Of a DNA stretch of 64,000 bases, positions 1 to 13,863 are shown in pieces. The translations under genes and the position numbers were made by a program. Below the pieces are notes generated by a model. It ran no database searches. It saw only the letters and a list, made by a program, of their open reading frames with translations, and was not told the origin of the DNA. Origin of the DNA: Cladophialophora immunda (Eukaryota; Ascomycota; Eurotiomycetes; Chaetothyriales; Herpotrichiellaceae); assembly GCF_000835495.1 (NCBI RefSeq), contig NW_015622543.1:2155849-2219848 (forward strand), written 5' to 3'. Position 1 is the first letter of the stretch, and the number at the start of each line of letters is the position of its first letter.

Positions 1-53
1 AGGAGCGGCCGTAAGAATGATGCTGCGTGCTGGCCGACGTCCAAGAAGGTCGA

Positions 54-1142
54 TCACAAGGCAACATCGTACTTGTAGCAGAACGGTCCGGAGGTCGTAC
101 TAATAAGTTCTCCCACTGAGATTTGGTCTTCTTGGAAGTATCCCCAATCCGGCAAGATGGTGTCGAGCGTGACGTTGGCACTCGGTGGAAGATTGACAGC
201 TGTTTCAGTGCCGTAGATGGTATCTGCGATGTCTGGATGGCGGATCTGCCACGAAGTGTATAGATTGTCCAAAAATGCATGGAGAGCCCACCAGATGGGA
301 TCCATCACCGAGACATATATCGACGACCCAGGAGACCCCACCACGAAATGGGCGCCGGAATGCAATCCCAGCTGACCACCGCCGATCACGCCGTTGATCT
401 GAGTGTCAAAAGATGCAATGTCTTCGGCCTCCAAGCATAGCTCGAGCGCGGTGGTGTTGGTATACGTCTGCGCGGCGTAGGTGTTGAGGTCCCTAGCAAG
501 GCAGCTTTGGTTGAGCTGGAAAGCGGTGTCAGGTAGTGGAAGACCCTGGATGATGTAGCTGACGGGAATAGGCTGCATCGTCGTCTCCCAATCGACAAAA
601 GGCCCAGACTTGATGCACCCTCCTCCTGATCCATGGGGAAGCGAAAGAGTTGGCGAAAGCACCACGGGACCGCTGTCGACATATTCACCATCGCCAGACA
701 TGGAATACTCGGATCCGTCAAAGACTTTGCTGCCCTGAAGATCATCTGCAGTCGCAGGCCAGTTCCAGTAAGGGAATGCCCCAGTGTAGCCGCACTGGTG
801 CTTCAAATCTTGCTCGAACAGATGGAGGTAATAGCGATGCCAGGTCAGAAAGAATCCAGACAGATGGACCTCTCTTGTTCGGTTGACGTGAATGACAGCA
901 TAGTCCATGTAGCGGTTGGTTGCAGCAGGGTAGAGGTCTTGGTCCAATTGCGAGGGCTTGGTTGCCAGGCATTTGATGGCGTCAGTGTAGGCCTTGCGCT
1001 CCTCGGGGGCCATCGAGTCGAAATCCTTGCGGACCTTGATATTGTCTGATGTACAAGCATGATGCCGGGCCCGGCGAGGGGGCATGGCCATGGTGAGTGA
1101 AGATAGGGCCGCTAGGGCAAGAGTTACCGATGACAGGAACAT
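54..1142 (-). CDS. Secreted tyrosinase / polyphenol oxidase
   Basis: Single-exon gene of 362 aa. It begins with an apparent signal peptide (about residues 1-19), so the product is probably secreted. Both type-3 copper sites are visible. CuA has His85, His93 and His102 in a TWHRYYLHLFE context. CuB has His261 and His265 (HSGAH) and His288 inside the DPxWWxxHxxxLD signature. The protein is short, consisting of the central domain only, like the small fungal tyrosinases and o-aminophenol oxidases, and lacks the C-terminal shielding domain of melanin-type tyrosinases. Expected reaction: oxidation of phenols or o-aminophenols with O2. The physiological substrate is not visible. The ATG at 1142 is followed directly by the hydrophobic leader, which supports this start. 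Confidence 0.9.
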   Translation of the reverse strand: MFLSSVTLALAALSSLTMAMPPRRARHHACTSDNIKVRKDFDSMAPEERKAYTDAIKCLATKPSQLDQDLYPAATNRYMDYAVIHVNRTREVHLSGFFLTWHRYYLHLFEQDLKHQCGYTGAFPYWNWPATADDLQGSKVFDGSEYSMSGDGEYVDSGPVVLSPTLSLPHGSGGGCIKSGPFVDWETTMQPIPVSYIIQGLPLPDTAFQLNQSCLARDLNTYAAQTYTNTTALELCLEAEDIASFDTQINGVIGGGQLGLHSGAHFVVGSPGSSIYVSVMDPIWWALHAFLDNLYTSWQIRHPDIADTIYGTETAVNLPPSANVTLDTILPDWGYFQEDQISVGELISTTSGPFCYKYDVAL

Positions 1143-2119
1143 GTTGGCTGTGATAGATGGTGGGTTTGTGTCAACGAGTGTCTATGGTGGTTAAACGAAC
1201 GAAATTTGGGATGATAACGAAGGATATCTGAGACTCTTGCAGATCAGCTCATAGCAAAAGAAACAGATTTGCTTTGACAAATGGAAAGCACGAAGGAGGA
1301 AGGAAGTGAAAGAACGATAGTCGAGCGCCCGATAGACAGGGGGAGGCAACGCCTTCTATTTCATCTTCACAGGCTGTGATGGATCGACATCAATACCAAG
1401 ACATCCGAAGTTCCGGAACGAGCAAACATTTGTGGGTGGACCGCTGGATGGATAGAAGGATAACTTGACATGTCCGGTAGTAGTCCATGTTGTTGTTGTT
1501 GTTGTATGTAGACGCATCCACTGTCGGCCACGGTGTGCGAAACGTCATCCCATAGGTCTGAGGCCAGATGGATATTCGATGTTGACAGCCAAGTATGAGG
1601 ATGGATGACGAGTCGACGGCGGCGATGGCCTTGTCGATGCCTGTATCGATGAAAAGGGGGGTTTGTGGTATGGTGTTGTTGTCCCTTTTCTCCATATTTC
1701 CATATATAGAAAAAGCTTCTCCCTGGGTCAAAGCGTCATGCATTGCATCCCAAACATCGGGAGTCAACGCCATCCGGAATACGATCGTCACCTCCATGGA
1801 ACCTTAGTTTGATTATTATTGCCTTTTTGCATTTATGCGCCCACGTCTTCGCTCTACAGCGGGGAGTACGGCCAATACTGGCTTCGGACGACACGCAATC
1901 GTACCGGGTATGGGTGCATGCGGGTGTTTGTATTCAATCGTTCGATATTGCTCCGGAGCTTGTTGTCGTCAACAGCCCCGCAAACGCTCATGATAATGTT
2001 GTCTCCGATCCTCGACGCCGAGTCCGAGGTCTCAGTCGAAGACAAAATCCTTCCCTCAGCAGCGCATTGTACTATGTCGCCGACGGGTTGTCTGGGAAAG
2101 GATCTGAATATTCAGGTCC
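1143..2119. other. Intergenic region with a weak possible ORF
   Basis: Gap between the tyrosinase start and the 3' end of the ceramidase-like gene. It holds a TTG/TGT microsatellite at about 1489-1505. It also holds a minus-strand ORF at 1390-1797 (135 aa from an ATG, ending in an Asn-rich stretch encoded by the microsatellite). Just upstream on the same strand a coding-like frame (1854-2045) looks protein-like but could not be joined to it with an acceptable splice. I recognise no family. It could be a small species-specific gene, a relic or chance. Confidence 0.35.
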
Positions 2120-3334
2120 TCACTCAGCCGGTGCGGGATAAAGGCGTGTCCAGACTACCTGTCCGTTGACAGGATCCAGGACGGTCGCAAAATGAGTCTG
2201 TTCGTTGGTGGTCGGGTATGCTGAAACCCATTCAATCACCTCATCTGTTGTGATCGCCAGATTTCGTTCTGCTTGGCTGGGGTCCTTCCCTTCTTTCTTG
2301 GATTTTCTTTTCGCTTTTCGCAGACAAGCTCTCCATCTCAAGGAGATTGCGTCCAGTCTATCCCTACTTTCTTCAATAATTGCTTCCATTCCCGTTTTTA
2401 CACCAGACTTGGCCGAGACATGAGCCGCAAAAGGCGTTGCTTCGTTCGATAGCCCAAACTCTTCTTCATCATTGTTGGTAACACCGATGAAGGTATCGGA
2501 CTGTCGGATCACGCCGGTCTCATAATCCTTTTCAATGACCATCGCCGACACGCCGTCACAAAGGAGCAGGTAAGCCGCAGTAGTGTGACGTGGGACGAGC
2601 TCGTCCGAGATTTCTTCCAGACTCTTGCACTGATCGTCTTCTGGATCCTCGGGTGTTATATATCCACGCAGGATGCTTGATATCGACTGGCGGTATCCCA
2701 GGAGAACGAGCAGATGATGAAGGTAGAACCTCGCATGGTCGCGTCTACGCGCAGCATTGTGTATACCTCGGAAATTGAGAGACAGACTCAGATCTTCACG
2801 GACACCCGTCAAGATCCCAGTAAAACCCACATATGTGACGCTTCGAGCGATAATCCGTCCAGGTGTGGCCGATCTGCTTCGAACAAATTCCAGTTGGACG
2901 ATGATCGACCGGAGAGGGTCCATTGCCCAGTCTAAAGTGCGAAAATGGAGCATGCGGGCTTGTCCTGTGGGCCGTCCCGCTTCCAGCACTTTGACGGCGC
3001 CCGAGGTGCATCCCATGAGGCAGTCCAAGATCACATTGAAGCTGACAAGCAGATGGATCGGGAGCCCGGTCACCTTGGCTATGCCATTCAGCTCGGCAGT
3101 CTCTAGAGGGGAGCTCAGGCCTCGGAGGAGTAATCGAGCGAGCAGACTGACCGGGCCATGGAAGATCCTGGAGAGACCAATGTCGGTCAGTAGGCTGTTG
3201 AATAAAGCAGTAAGGCCTCGAAGCTCGCTCTTGTAAGCTTGCGCCAGGGCTTTGTAGCGGTCTTCTGGCTCGAGGGAGAGGTCGATGGTGTGTATCGGGG
3301 CGACCATGATGCCGTCCTCGCTTTTGAAGGCCAT
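2120..3334 (-). CDS. Acid ceramidase / NAAA-like amidohydrolase
   Basis: 404-aa single-exon protein of the acid ceramidase/N-acylethanolamine acid amidase (NAAA) family, which are Ntn hydrolases cleaving the amide bond of ceramides or N-acylethanolamines. The N-terminal beta part carries the typical IDLSLEPEDRY-like opening. The expected N-terminal nucleophile is Cys109 in MGCTS, normally exposed by autocatalytic cleavage at that point. The following HFRTLDW segment matches the RNLDW region of the family, and Asn/Arg-rich motifs follow. No signal peptide is evident, unlike the lysosomal animal enzymes, so a cytosolic or unusual location is possible. The ATG at 3334 gives the usual family N-terminus. 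A second in-frame Met nine codons later is an alternative. Confidence 0.82.
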   Translation of the reverse strand: MAFKSEDGIMVAPIHTIDLSLEPEDRYKALAQAYKSELRGLTALFNSLLTDIGLSRIFHGPVSLLARLLLRGLSSPLETAELNGIAKVTGLPIHLLVSFNVILDCLMGCTSGAVKVLEAGRPTGQARMLHFRTLDWAMDPLRSIIVQLEFVRSRSATPGRIIARSVTYVGFTGILTGVREDLSLSLNFRGIHNAARRRDHARFYLHHLLVLLGYRQSISSILRGYITPEDPEDDQCKSLEEISDELVPRHTTAAYLLLCDGVSAMVIEKDYETGVIRQSDTFIGVTNNDEEEFGLSNEATPFAAHVSAKSGVKTGMEAIIEESRDRLDAISLRWRACLRKAKRKSKKEGKDPSQAERNLAITTDEVIEWVSAYPTTNEQTHFATVLDPVNGQVVWTRLYPAPAE

Positions 3335-4312
3335 GGCGTGTGCTTGCAGAGGAGGACGTTTAACAATGATCCGAGGATGAAGACCAAGGTAGAATACCGC
3401 AGTTTGACTGTGTGGTTTTGGTCAAAAGGCTCGGCAAGGCTGCCTGCGCTGAAGCGACGCAGGCAGCCGTTGCCGCAAACCCTGGACGGGACGGTCGACC
3501 TGGAAGCTGTGATTCGGGTCACTGGCGGGAGATATATGTAGGCGTCTGACTTGCGACTAGCGTGATCCTAGAAGCGACTGATCATGTTGACTTGCCACTG
3601 GAGTATTGATCGTGGTACAATATTGCATCGTGGACTCAATTCATGACGTCGACGGCCAAAATGTGGTTTATCCATATGATGAGCGCGTTTCTAGCGCGTC
3701 ACTGGCCGTCAAAGGCGTGTCTTCGCGCGTCTGGCAGCTACAACTTTGTCCTCCCCAATTTCCACCGCACAGTGTATCCTGCTCTTCGCTGTCTGTAAAC
3801 ACCTGCATTGTCGGCTGATGACCTGCAACGTGTGGCGGCCTTGTCGATGACCATGACGATGAAGGAACTAGAAGCAGTCAGGATTGAACAGCGAGAAAGA
3901 ATGAGACACAGAGTGGACGAGCAGCATCACCTTCGGAGACAATGGCACTTATCAAAGAGCAGCAGGAGAGGTGAAGAGTCTGGTCCCGCGGGCCTATTCA
4001 GCAGGAGAGCCTCAATGGGATGAGAATGGGCAGGAGCTTGCGTCTCTTGATGAATGGCCTGAAGTTGATGGATGCAAAGCAGTGCAGTTGAGAGTGAAGG
4101 CGTATTGATTGACCTTGACCTTGACCTTGACCTTGGCCTTGCTTCTGCACCCAGTTCTAAGATCCGCCTGCCAGTCCTTTACCACCTCCTCCCCTTCATT
4201 CCTCTCCTCTCCGGCTCTCGAAAGGCGGTCGACGAATTCTTCCCCTCGTCCCATATCGTTCTAATCCCCTACATTCATCACCACTACTATCATCGTCATC
4301 ATCTACTTCGTC
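3335..4312. other. Intergenic region
   Basis: Shared upstream region of the ceramidase-like gene (minus) and the next plus-strand gene. No convincing coding sequence was found. The only structured element is a hexanucleotide repeat listed separately. Confidence 0.6.
4109..4138 (+). repeat. Hexanucleotide microsatellite (TTGACC)n
   Basis: Four perfect TTGACC units followed by one variant unit TTGGCC, in the 5' region of the downstream hypothetical gene. Simple-sequence repeat, likely length-polymorphic. Confidence 0.9.
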
Positions 4313-5415
4313 ATGTGTTTTTCCTGCGGTGGCTGGCCATGGGCTCACAATGTCCAACTGGCCGCCGAACCCGTCAAGCAAGAGTACATTTTCCTCGACG
4401 AGAACCACGGCTTCTATCCAGACAATCGGCAGGTGCGTTGCAAGTGAAGTCGATGTGAAAATCCTGCTTCTCTGGGAGCTCTGAACCTGCACCTGGACCT
4501 CGCTCGCCTCTATCCCTCTCTCTTGAACTTATCCATCAAGCAACTCACATCCTTTTCACTTGCTACCTTCGTCTTTGCTTCATGCTCTCATCAGACGAAC
4601 AATGCCCCATTTCTACACCTACCAAACCCCCAATCCCTCCGCTGTCAATACTCAAGGGTCGACTGGCTACTGGGAGAACCCGGCAGATTGGCCTCGAACC
4701 TATCTCTACGTCTCTAACCAAGGAGGTTTACAGGGAATTCATCCACCAGCGCCAGTCTATCAGTCAAATCAACCCTCTCAGCCAGCAATGTACTACTTCC
4801 AAGTAAGTCATCAGCGTCTTTGCCTTTCATCAAGGGGACCTCACTCACGCCTCATCCCAGGGTAGTTCGAGTGCCCCAGCCGGCTACTACGTGAATGGCC
4901 TCTACTACGGAATGAGCCCTCCTTCTGCCTCAACTGGTTGGCCCTACACCTCCTCTGCATACACTTGCTACACCTTGCCTGCCACTTCTACACCAACCAC
5001 CCCGTTCTATCCGTACAACTACTCACCATACTATACAGCCCCAAGTCCCCTTCAATTCCCCATGACTTCGCCATGGTCTCAACCGCCAGGTCCGGCACAA
5101 GCCGCTGCAGCAGTCGCCGCCAACGCCGCTCTTGCAGCGATGCCAAATGCGCCGGCATATTTCGTTGGAGCGACAGCGGCAGAAATCCAAGCACAGAACG
5201 CCATTTTGCTCGCGAACCTTCAAGCCGCGCAGCAGCAACCCTCTCAATTGGCACCGTATAAACCTGGTGCAAGTCCGCAATTCTGGTGCAAGGAACTTGA
5301 CGGAAGCTGGACTTTGAGGGAATACAACGACGCCTTGAAGGGTGACTTTCCGGCCGGCCATTGGGAAAAGCACGCGACCAGCGGTTACTTCTACTATGTT
5401 CGTCACACTGGTTAA
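4313..5415 (+). CDS. Hypothetical protein, Pro/Tyr/Ala-rich
   Basis: Proposed three-exon gene: 4313-4443, 4595-4802 and 4861-5415 (297 aa). The last intron is clear (GTAAGT donor at 4803, CAG acceptor at 4860, phase 0). The first is tentative: it uses a GTGAAG donor and a CATCAG acceptor, but it restores frame and joins a coding-like N-terminus (MCFSCGGWPWAHN...) to the rest. Without it the gene would start at the ATG at 4602 (251 aa). The middle is low-complexity, rich in Tyr, Pro, Ser and Ala, with Ala runs near residues 165-190. The C-terminal 45 residues are more globular, with many Trp and Tyr. No family recognised and no membrane segment seen. Confidence 0.6.
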
Positions 5416-5843
5416 ACAGCTTGGACGACTTGAGACAAGATCAGAACCCAATACCAGGACAGTAGGAGACAGTATGCATCAGCAGGATGTCAAACAGAGA
5501 GCTTCGCCAGCACCATTGGAAGACAGCCAAGTGGGAACGGCTGTGATCGACGTGAGAGGCGGGGTCGATTCGAAGGCCATTGGGAGTGTGTGTACCTGGA
5601 ATATCGTGGTTGGCAAACGAATTTTTGCCTTCGTGAGCAAGGAAGGGAGCTGAATAGCTTAGCAGAGCTGAGGGTGAATCGACTATGGCTCGGGGAATGC
5701 CAGAAGAATTGATTGACTGAAGCCTGAGAGAAACATACACACATGAGTAGCTGAATCTTCATTCATCACAGTGCCTCTATTGCTTTCCATTCGATGCCAA
5801 ATATTTACAATTGCCAGACCTGGTCTCCTTACCACGCACCAAT
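5416..5843. other. Convergent intergenic region
   Basis: Space between two genes that end toward each other. It should contain both polyadenylation regions. Nothing else recognised. Confidence 0.6.
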
Positions 5844-7036
5844 TCACTGCTTGACTCTTCTGAGCGCACTCTCCATCCACAGCTTGGTGTACAACTTGTG
5901 GGCGTACAGCATAGTCCCCTGCATGGGACCCCGATTCTCCCACTGGTGCGCGGTGCCCTCTCCCTTCTCCCCACCGGCGGCAGACGCCCACTCGCCCTCG
6001 CCGACGTAGAAGATGCTCTTGAGGCGGAACTCGGCGACGCCCTGGTCGAAGTCGGCGGTGGCGCACATCTCGAACAGGCCGTCCGAGGGCCGGGCGCGGT
6101 CCGGGTTGTGCAGGGGCGAGTCGCCGCAGCGGATCAGGATGCTGGTGGGCGTCTTGGCCAGCACGACGAAGTGGTCCGTGATCTCGGTGCCGGGCTCGTA
6201 CGTCGAGGACCGCAGCTGCGCGGGCGTCCACAGCTGGTGCGCCGTCGTCGTCGCGTTGCGGTATTTGCGCTGCAGGTACAGCCGTTGGATCGTGTAGCCT
6301 GGTTCGCACCCAACGGGGCGAGGGAGTCAGTAGGGCTTATTTTATGCTGGGCTCTGGATTGTAGGATGTTTGAGGGGGAGGAGAGCGGAGCGTGGATATA
6401 TAAATGAGGGAGAGAGCAGGGCAGGGCATGGCATGGCGTGGCAGAAAGGGGTTTGGAGAAGCGATGTCTGAAGCCCCCCCTTTATCCGTCGAGGGAAGCC
6501 GTCGAAGACATGATTCCAGCAACACCCAGCGCAAGCCACCAAGATTCCTTGGTCTTCCTAGGTAAAAGAACCCAGGCTCTCCCAGAACCTGCCGCCGAGA
6601 CACATAACCGCACCCCCCTCCTTCCAGAAAGCGTAGAAGACCCGTCCGCAACGGGAAGAAACAAAAGAAAAAAGGCACATGAAATTAAACCTCCACAGAT
6701 GAAAAACCACTCCCCCAAAGACGTACCAGGCCCGCCCCAAACACCCCGACAAAACTCCTCGACCAGCTTGCTCCCCCCCTGCCGGGCGTCCTCGAGCAGC
6801 TCGGGCCGGATCTTCTGCAGGCCGACGCGGCGCACGCACTCGTCGTAGGTGGCCTCGTGGTTCTGCGGGTTGAACCGGGCGAACCACGCGCTGCGGAACA
6901 GCGGCTCCGTGGCCGGGTTGAACTGCGCGGGCGGCGTGAAGTGGCAGTGCTTGGTCCACACGGCGAAGGCGCAGACGCTGGCAAAGGCGCCGACGCCGGC
7001 GGCCTGGAGGGACTTGGAGAGGAGGGAGGGGCCCAT
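5844..7036 (-). CDS. Conserved fungal protein of unknown function
   Basis: Two exons, 7036-6727 and 6298-5844 (254 aa), joined by a GTACGT donor and a CAG acceptor in phase 1, giving GVWGGPGYTIQRLY across the junction. The N-terminal 25-30 residues are hydrophobic and could be a membrane anchor or targeting segment. Then come RVGLQKIRPELLED-like and YEPGTEITDHFVVL-like segments, which I recall as a conserved ascomycete-only family whose function I do not know. The C-terminus is helical and basic. The 428-nt intron is long for this genome and carries no obvious exon. The ATG at 7036 is the first in frame. Confidence 0.7.
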
Positions 7037-7908
7037 GGTTCTTCTTCGTCGTCCACCCGCTGCTTTCTCTCTCGTTCTATGTCACAAGAACCTTCGATCC
7101 AGGTGAGGAGACGGGAGAGAGAGAGAGAGGAGAGTAAAAGAGTGGGATGCTGCTTCGATGCTCGGGTTCTCAATAGTGTTCAGTCGGGCCCTCGTTCCAG
7201 CTCGGTGTTATCTCTCTTCGTCCCTCGTGTTGATTGTATCGGATTCGACTGGGTGAGATGTGACGGCTATACAGCTCCAAGCAAGCTTATCGAGTCGGAT
7301 ATTCTGGCGGTGCTGCTCGAAGAACGATATGGCCAGCGATGGGTGAAGAAGGTAGAGAAAAAAGATAGGCTAATTGCTCGTCTTGCTATCTGCTCGGCTA
7401 TTGAGATTGGAAGATGGTGAGATGGTTGTTGAACGGTTGGAGATGCTCGGGGAAATCTCCGCTTTCCAATTGCCGAGACACGGAGCGGCGAGGCGGCACC
7501 GACGAAGATGCCCACCAAGGTCCAACAGGAGCCTCATCCCGCTCCGCTTCCCGCCCGCCAGGACAGGGCAGGGCAGGGCAGGGCAGGGGGTAGAGCCGAC
7601 CCAATCTCCTCCTCTCCCCTAGCCTACCACGCCTACCTAGGTACTAATAGGTATGAGCTGAGGCTGGGGCTCTACGCTGTCGGCCGAGATCAGCCATGCA
7701 GTGCATAACAACGTGACACCCAAGCACCGTTCGTTCATCAACGACCACCATGCAAGTAGATGCCCACTATCAATACAGTAGCAACGGCAGGATAACCGCA
7801 GACTTTTCCACCCCTCCCCCGACTCCGCGCTTTTGCATGGCTTCACCTGGTCACCGTCCCAACATCTGAGAGATTCGTCCTCAAATCGATTTCTCCCTTT
7901 GTCACGCT
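7037..7908. other. Intergenic region with simple repeats
   Basis: Upstream region of the preceding minus-strand gene and 3' flank of SPT16. It contains a purine tract (GA repeats near 7110-7135) and four GGGCA units at about 7566-7585. No supported gene. Confidence 0.6.
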
Positions 7909-11190
<3,282 letters not shown>

Positions 11191-12066
11191 CTTGTGCTGC
11201 CTGCCTCAGCGGAGGCGTAGTTGGGATTGTGAGAGGGCGTATCAATTGCAGGTGATGTAATTGGGGCGCGAGTTATCAGAAAGTGGACGAGACCCAGAAA
11301 TGAGTCTAAATAGAACGACGTCGCGAGAGTAGAAAGATGAGGAAAGAGTGAAATGCAGAATTGAAGGTGGAAACGGACGTTGTGGTCCTCCCTCGCCGAG
11401 TCAAAAAGTCCAAAGGTCAAGGCGAGGCAACGTTCCAAGATGAAGGGCGATATTTCTCCAAATGCCGCGCTAAACTTGCCCGACCCGCGCCGCAACGCGA
11501 AGCTGGTTCTACCACGCGCGTCGGCCTGCTGTTATTACGCATTCGCAGCTTGTTGATGTACCAGCCTAACTCTAGTTTGGTCCGCGAACGACTCTTGTAA
11601 GAATCTAAGTAAATTGCCGGAGACTCCAAGTCGCACTACGCTGTAGTAGTATTCTGATCGGATATGCGATTAATCGACGTCGCGGCGGAGTCTTTAGCGA
11701 CAACCAAGATGCCCAGCAGCCAGTATCCAGAATCGCAGTCAGGGAGGATATTCACTATCAGGCGCCGCAGTAATTTATCGATTAGTGGAATATCGCTCTA
11801 GAGCTCTCCTCTACTGTGCCTATTATCGAGAGCCGAAGCAGAAGCAACGATACTGAGAATATTGCTGACTGCACAAAGGGAGAGAGATTGCCTGTTTGAT
11901 TTTGCGGAGGCGAGGAGCACATCTACGCCTACACCATTCTTCGACAATGAGACCGCTGATACCAGTATCAACCTAAGTATCATCCCATCCATCTATCATC
12001 TACCAGCCTCATCCAACCAGGACGCCAAAGCTGAATGCATCGCACGCAGAAACGCTTATGCTTCCG
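11191..12066. other. Intergenic region (SPT16 promoter side)
   Basis: Upstream of SPT16 and downstream of the mitochondrial carrier gene. AT-rich patches, no supported ORF or RNA. Confidence 0.6.
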
Positions 12067-13356
12067 TCATACCAGAAGGATATCATACTTCCCTTTGCTG
12101 GATATCCTGACCTCATCACCCAAACCCTCCTGCCCATACTTCCTTCTTACCAACTCGAAGATGATCAGTCCCGCACTTGTACTCGGGACCTGCCGAATCG
12201 TGAACCACCAGAAGCCCCGAAACAGCCATCGCCTCATTCCCCCGTCAGCCACTGCTTGGAGGCGAGCTTGCTTCCAGGTCTCTTGGTAGGCGTGATAGTA
12301 TGCCCTTAACATCCTGCCACGTCTCGCCAGCGGCACGTTGTCAGCGTTGAGTTTGATGGCCTTTTTGTCGAGTTCCTCGAGGCGCTCGTAGTGGAGAGTC
12401 TGGATTGTAGAGAGAGGATAGAGGACGAATTGCTGGGTGATCGAAGCGGAAATGCCAGCGAGCATGAGAAATGCCGGTTCAATAGCGTAATGCGGCCTCA
12501 CCAGTAACGCTTGAGGGTCTTGCATCGCCTCTGGTCGCTCCTCAGCTGTGGCATGTGTTGGCTTTCTCTCCTTCATCCCAACTTCTTCTCCCTGCCAACC
12601 TTCAGCGAGCTTGTGTCCGTAGTACCACTGCACGTATCCATGATACCCCTGCGCCTTGACCCATTCAAAGGCACAAAAGAACACACCACTCCCAAAGCTA
12701 TCCTTCAGGAAACTCAGTCCGAACCCGGCAAATATCCCTCTCATTCCAATCTCTTTTAACTTTCCCTTGCCATATTCCCACATGGTCTTATCCTCGTATC
12801 TCGGCCCTCGTCGTTCGAACCGCACCTGAAGAGCATCTAAGGGGGCTGCCAGGACGCTTTGGATAGAGCCCGCTGTGAAACCCGCAAGGAAGGTACTCTG
12901 CGGCGGTGGAGGTGGGTAAACCGTTTTCCTGGCATGCGCCGAAGGTTCGTGTAGCGTGCCCAAAATCTGCAGGTAACTGGTGTACAGCGCAGCTCCGACG
13001 GCCACGTTCGCAAGCAACGGCAGCGCCAACTGCTCGGGCACGAAACGCCAACCGTAGTGTTTGATCGCCGTCGCCAGCAGGCCTGGTGTGGTAGACCTCC
13101 ATGACCACCGACCATTTTGTATATCCGGATTAATACTTTTGGCATACGCGAGATAATCAACCCTTGTTCGAAAGAAGGCTTTCACCGGCGCGCGGAAATA
13201 GAATGCCACTGCCTGCGCGGTGAAGGCTCGAACCCCCGCGGCGGAGGCACCGGTTGCTGCATTGCTTTTGGTGTCTTTGTAGACTGGAGGGGAGTCGGAC
13301 GGGATCACAGGCAGAACGCCTTCGAAATTGGTAGGGTCGTCATCGAGTGAGTCCAT
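12067..13356 (-). CDS. Mitochondrial carrier family protein, divergent
   Basis: 429-aa single-exon protein related to the mitochondrial solute carrier family (inner-membrane antiporters built from three repeats of two helices). A clear signature is APLDALQVRFE at about residues 170-180 (the PxD/ExxKxR-type motif), followed by a GxxGIFAGFGLSFLKDSFGSGVFF segment typical of the second helix of a repeat. A later YPLSTIQTLHYERL (about residue 310) is a degenerate second copy. The N-terminus is long and lacks a clean first repeat, so this belongs to the divergent fungal carriers of unknown substrate. The ATG at 13356 is the first in frame. Confidence 0.75.
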   Translation of the reverse strand: MDSLDDDPTNFEGVLPVIPSDSPPVYKDTKSNAATGASAAGVRAFTAQAVAFYFRAPVKAFFRTRVDYLAYAKSINPDIQNGRWSWRSTTPGLLATAIKHYGWRFVPEQLALPLLANVAVGAALYTSYLQILGTLHEPSAHARKTVYPPPPPQSTFLAGFTAGSIQSVLAAPLDALQVRFERRGPRYEDKTMWEYGKGKLKEIGMRGIFAGFGLSFLKDSFGSGVFFCAFEWVKAQGYHGYVQWYYGHKLAEGWQGEEVGMKERKPTHATAEERPEAMQDPQALLVRPHYAIEPAFLMLAGISASITQQFVLYPLSTIQTLHYERLEELDKKAIKLNADNVPLARRGRMLRAYYHAYQETWKQARLQAVADGGMRRWLFRGFWWFTIRQVPSTSAGLIIFELVRRKYGQEGLGDEVRISSKGKYDILLV

Positions 13357-13863
13357 GCTTCTCCGTCTCGCTCTGAAGTAGCGTGGCCATTATTGGCAGC
13401 AATGCATTGGACTTTGGCCAGTGCAGACTGTCCACGGCGTGAGGAGTAGGAGACGCTGGCGTTGCTTTGAATCTTGTAAGTGAATAGGCACAGATACCGC
13501 AGAAAAGGCAGCTTCGGAGCCATGGACGTACCCACACAAGCCTGCTAGGTTCGACGCCATTTCTTGTCCTCCGTATTGCTTCCAGTAAAGCAGAAATCCG
13601 GGGAATCTTTGGACAGCTTTTTAACAGCCCTACGTGACCACAATATAGAGCCGCTAATGTATACGCAATATGCAATCCAGTCAACTTGAAATCGGCTCTT
13701 TTCATCGCTCGTGTGGTATCTTCTAACGTTTCAAAAAAGCAGCATATGCCGACGGCCGACGGCCGACTATCCGATTGTATAACTAAAACCTCTTCCCTGA
13801 ATAGTTGAAATCATATCCGGTCGTAACGTCCTTTCGGTTGCAACACTTGATTCACTTCCACTA
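13357..13863. other. Intergenic region
   Basis: Upstream of the carrier gene and downstream of the next minus-strand gene. Nothing recognised. Confidence 0.6.

Noticed and set aside
1390..2045. Joining two minus-strand frames (1854-2045 and 1390-1797) into one spliced gene
   Set aside because: No donor/acceptor pair with acceptable consensus preserves the reading frame between them.
13201..13250. GGCTCGAACCCCCG string resembling a tRNA B box
   Set aside because: Lies inside the mitochondrial carrier coding sequence and has no matching A box or cloverleaf arms.
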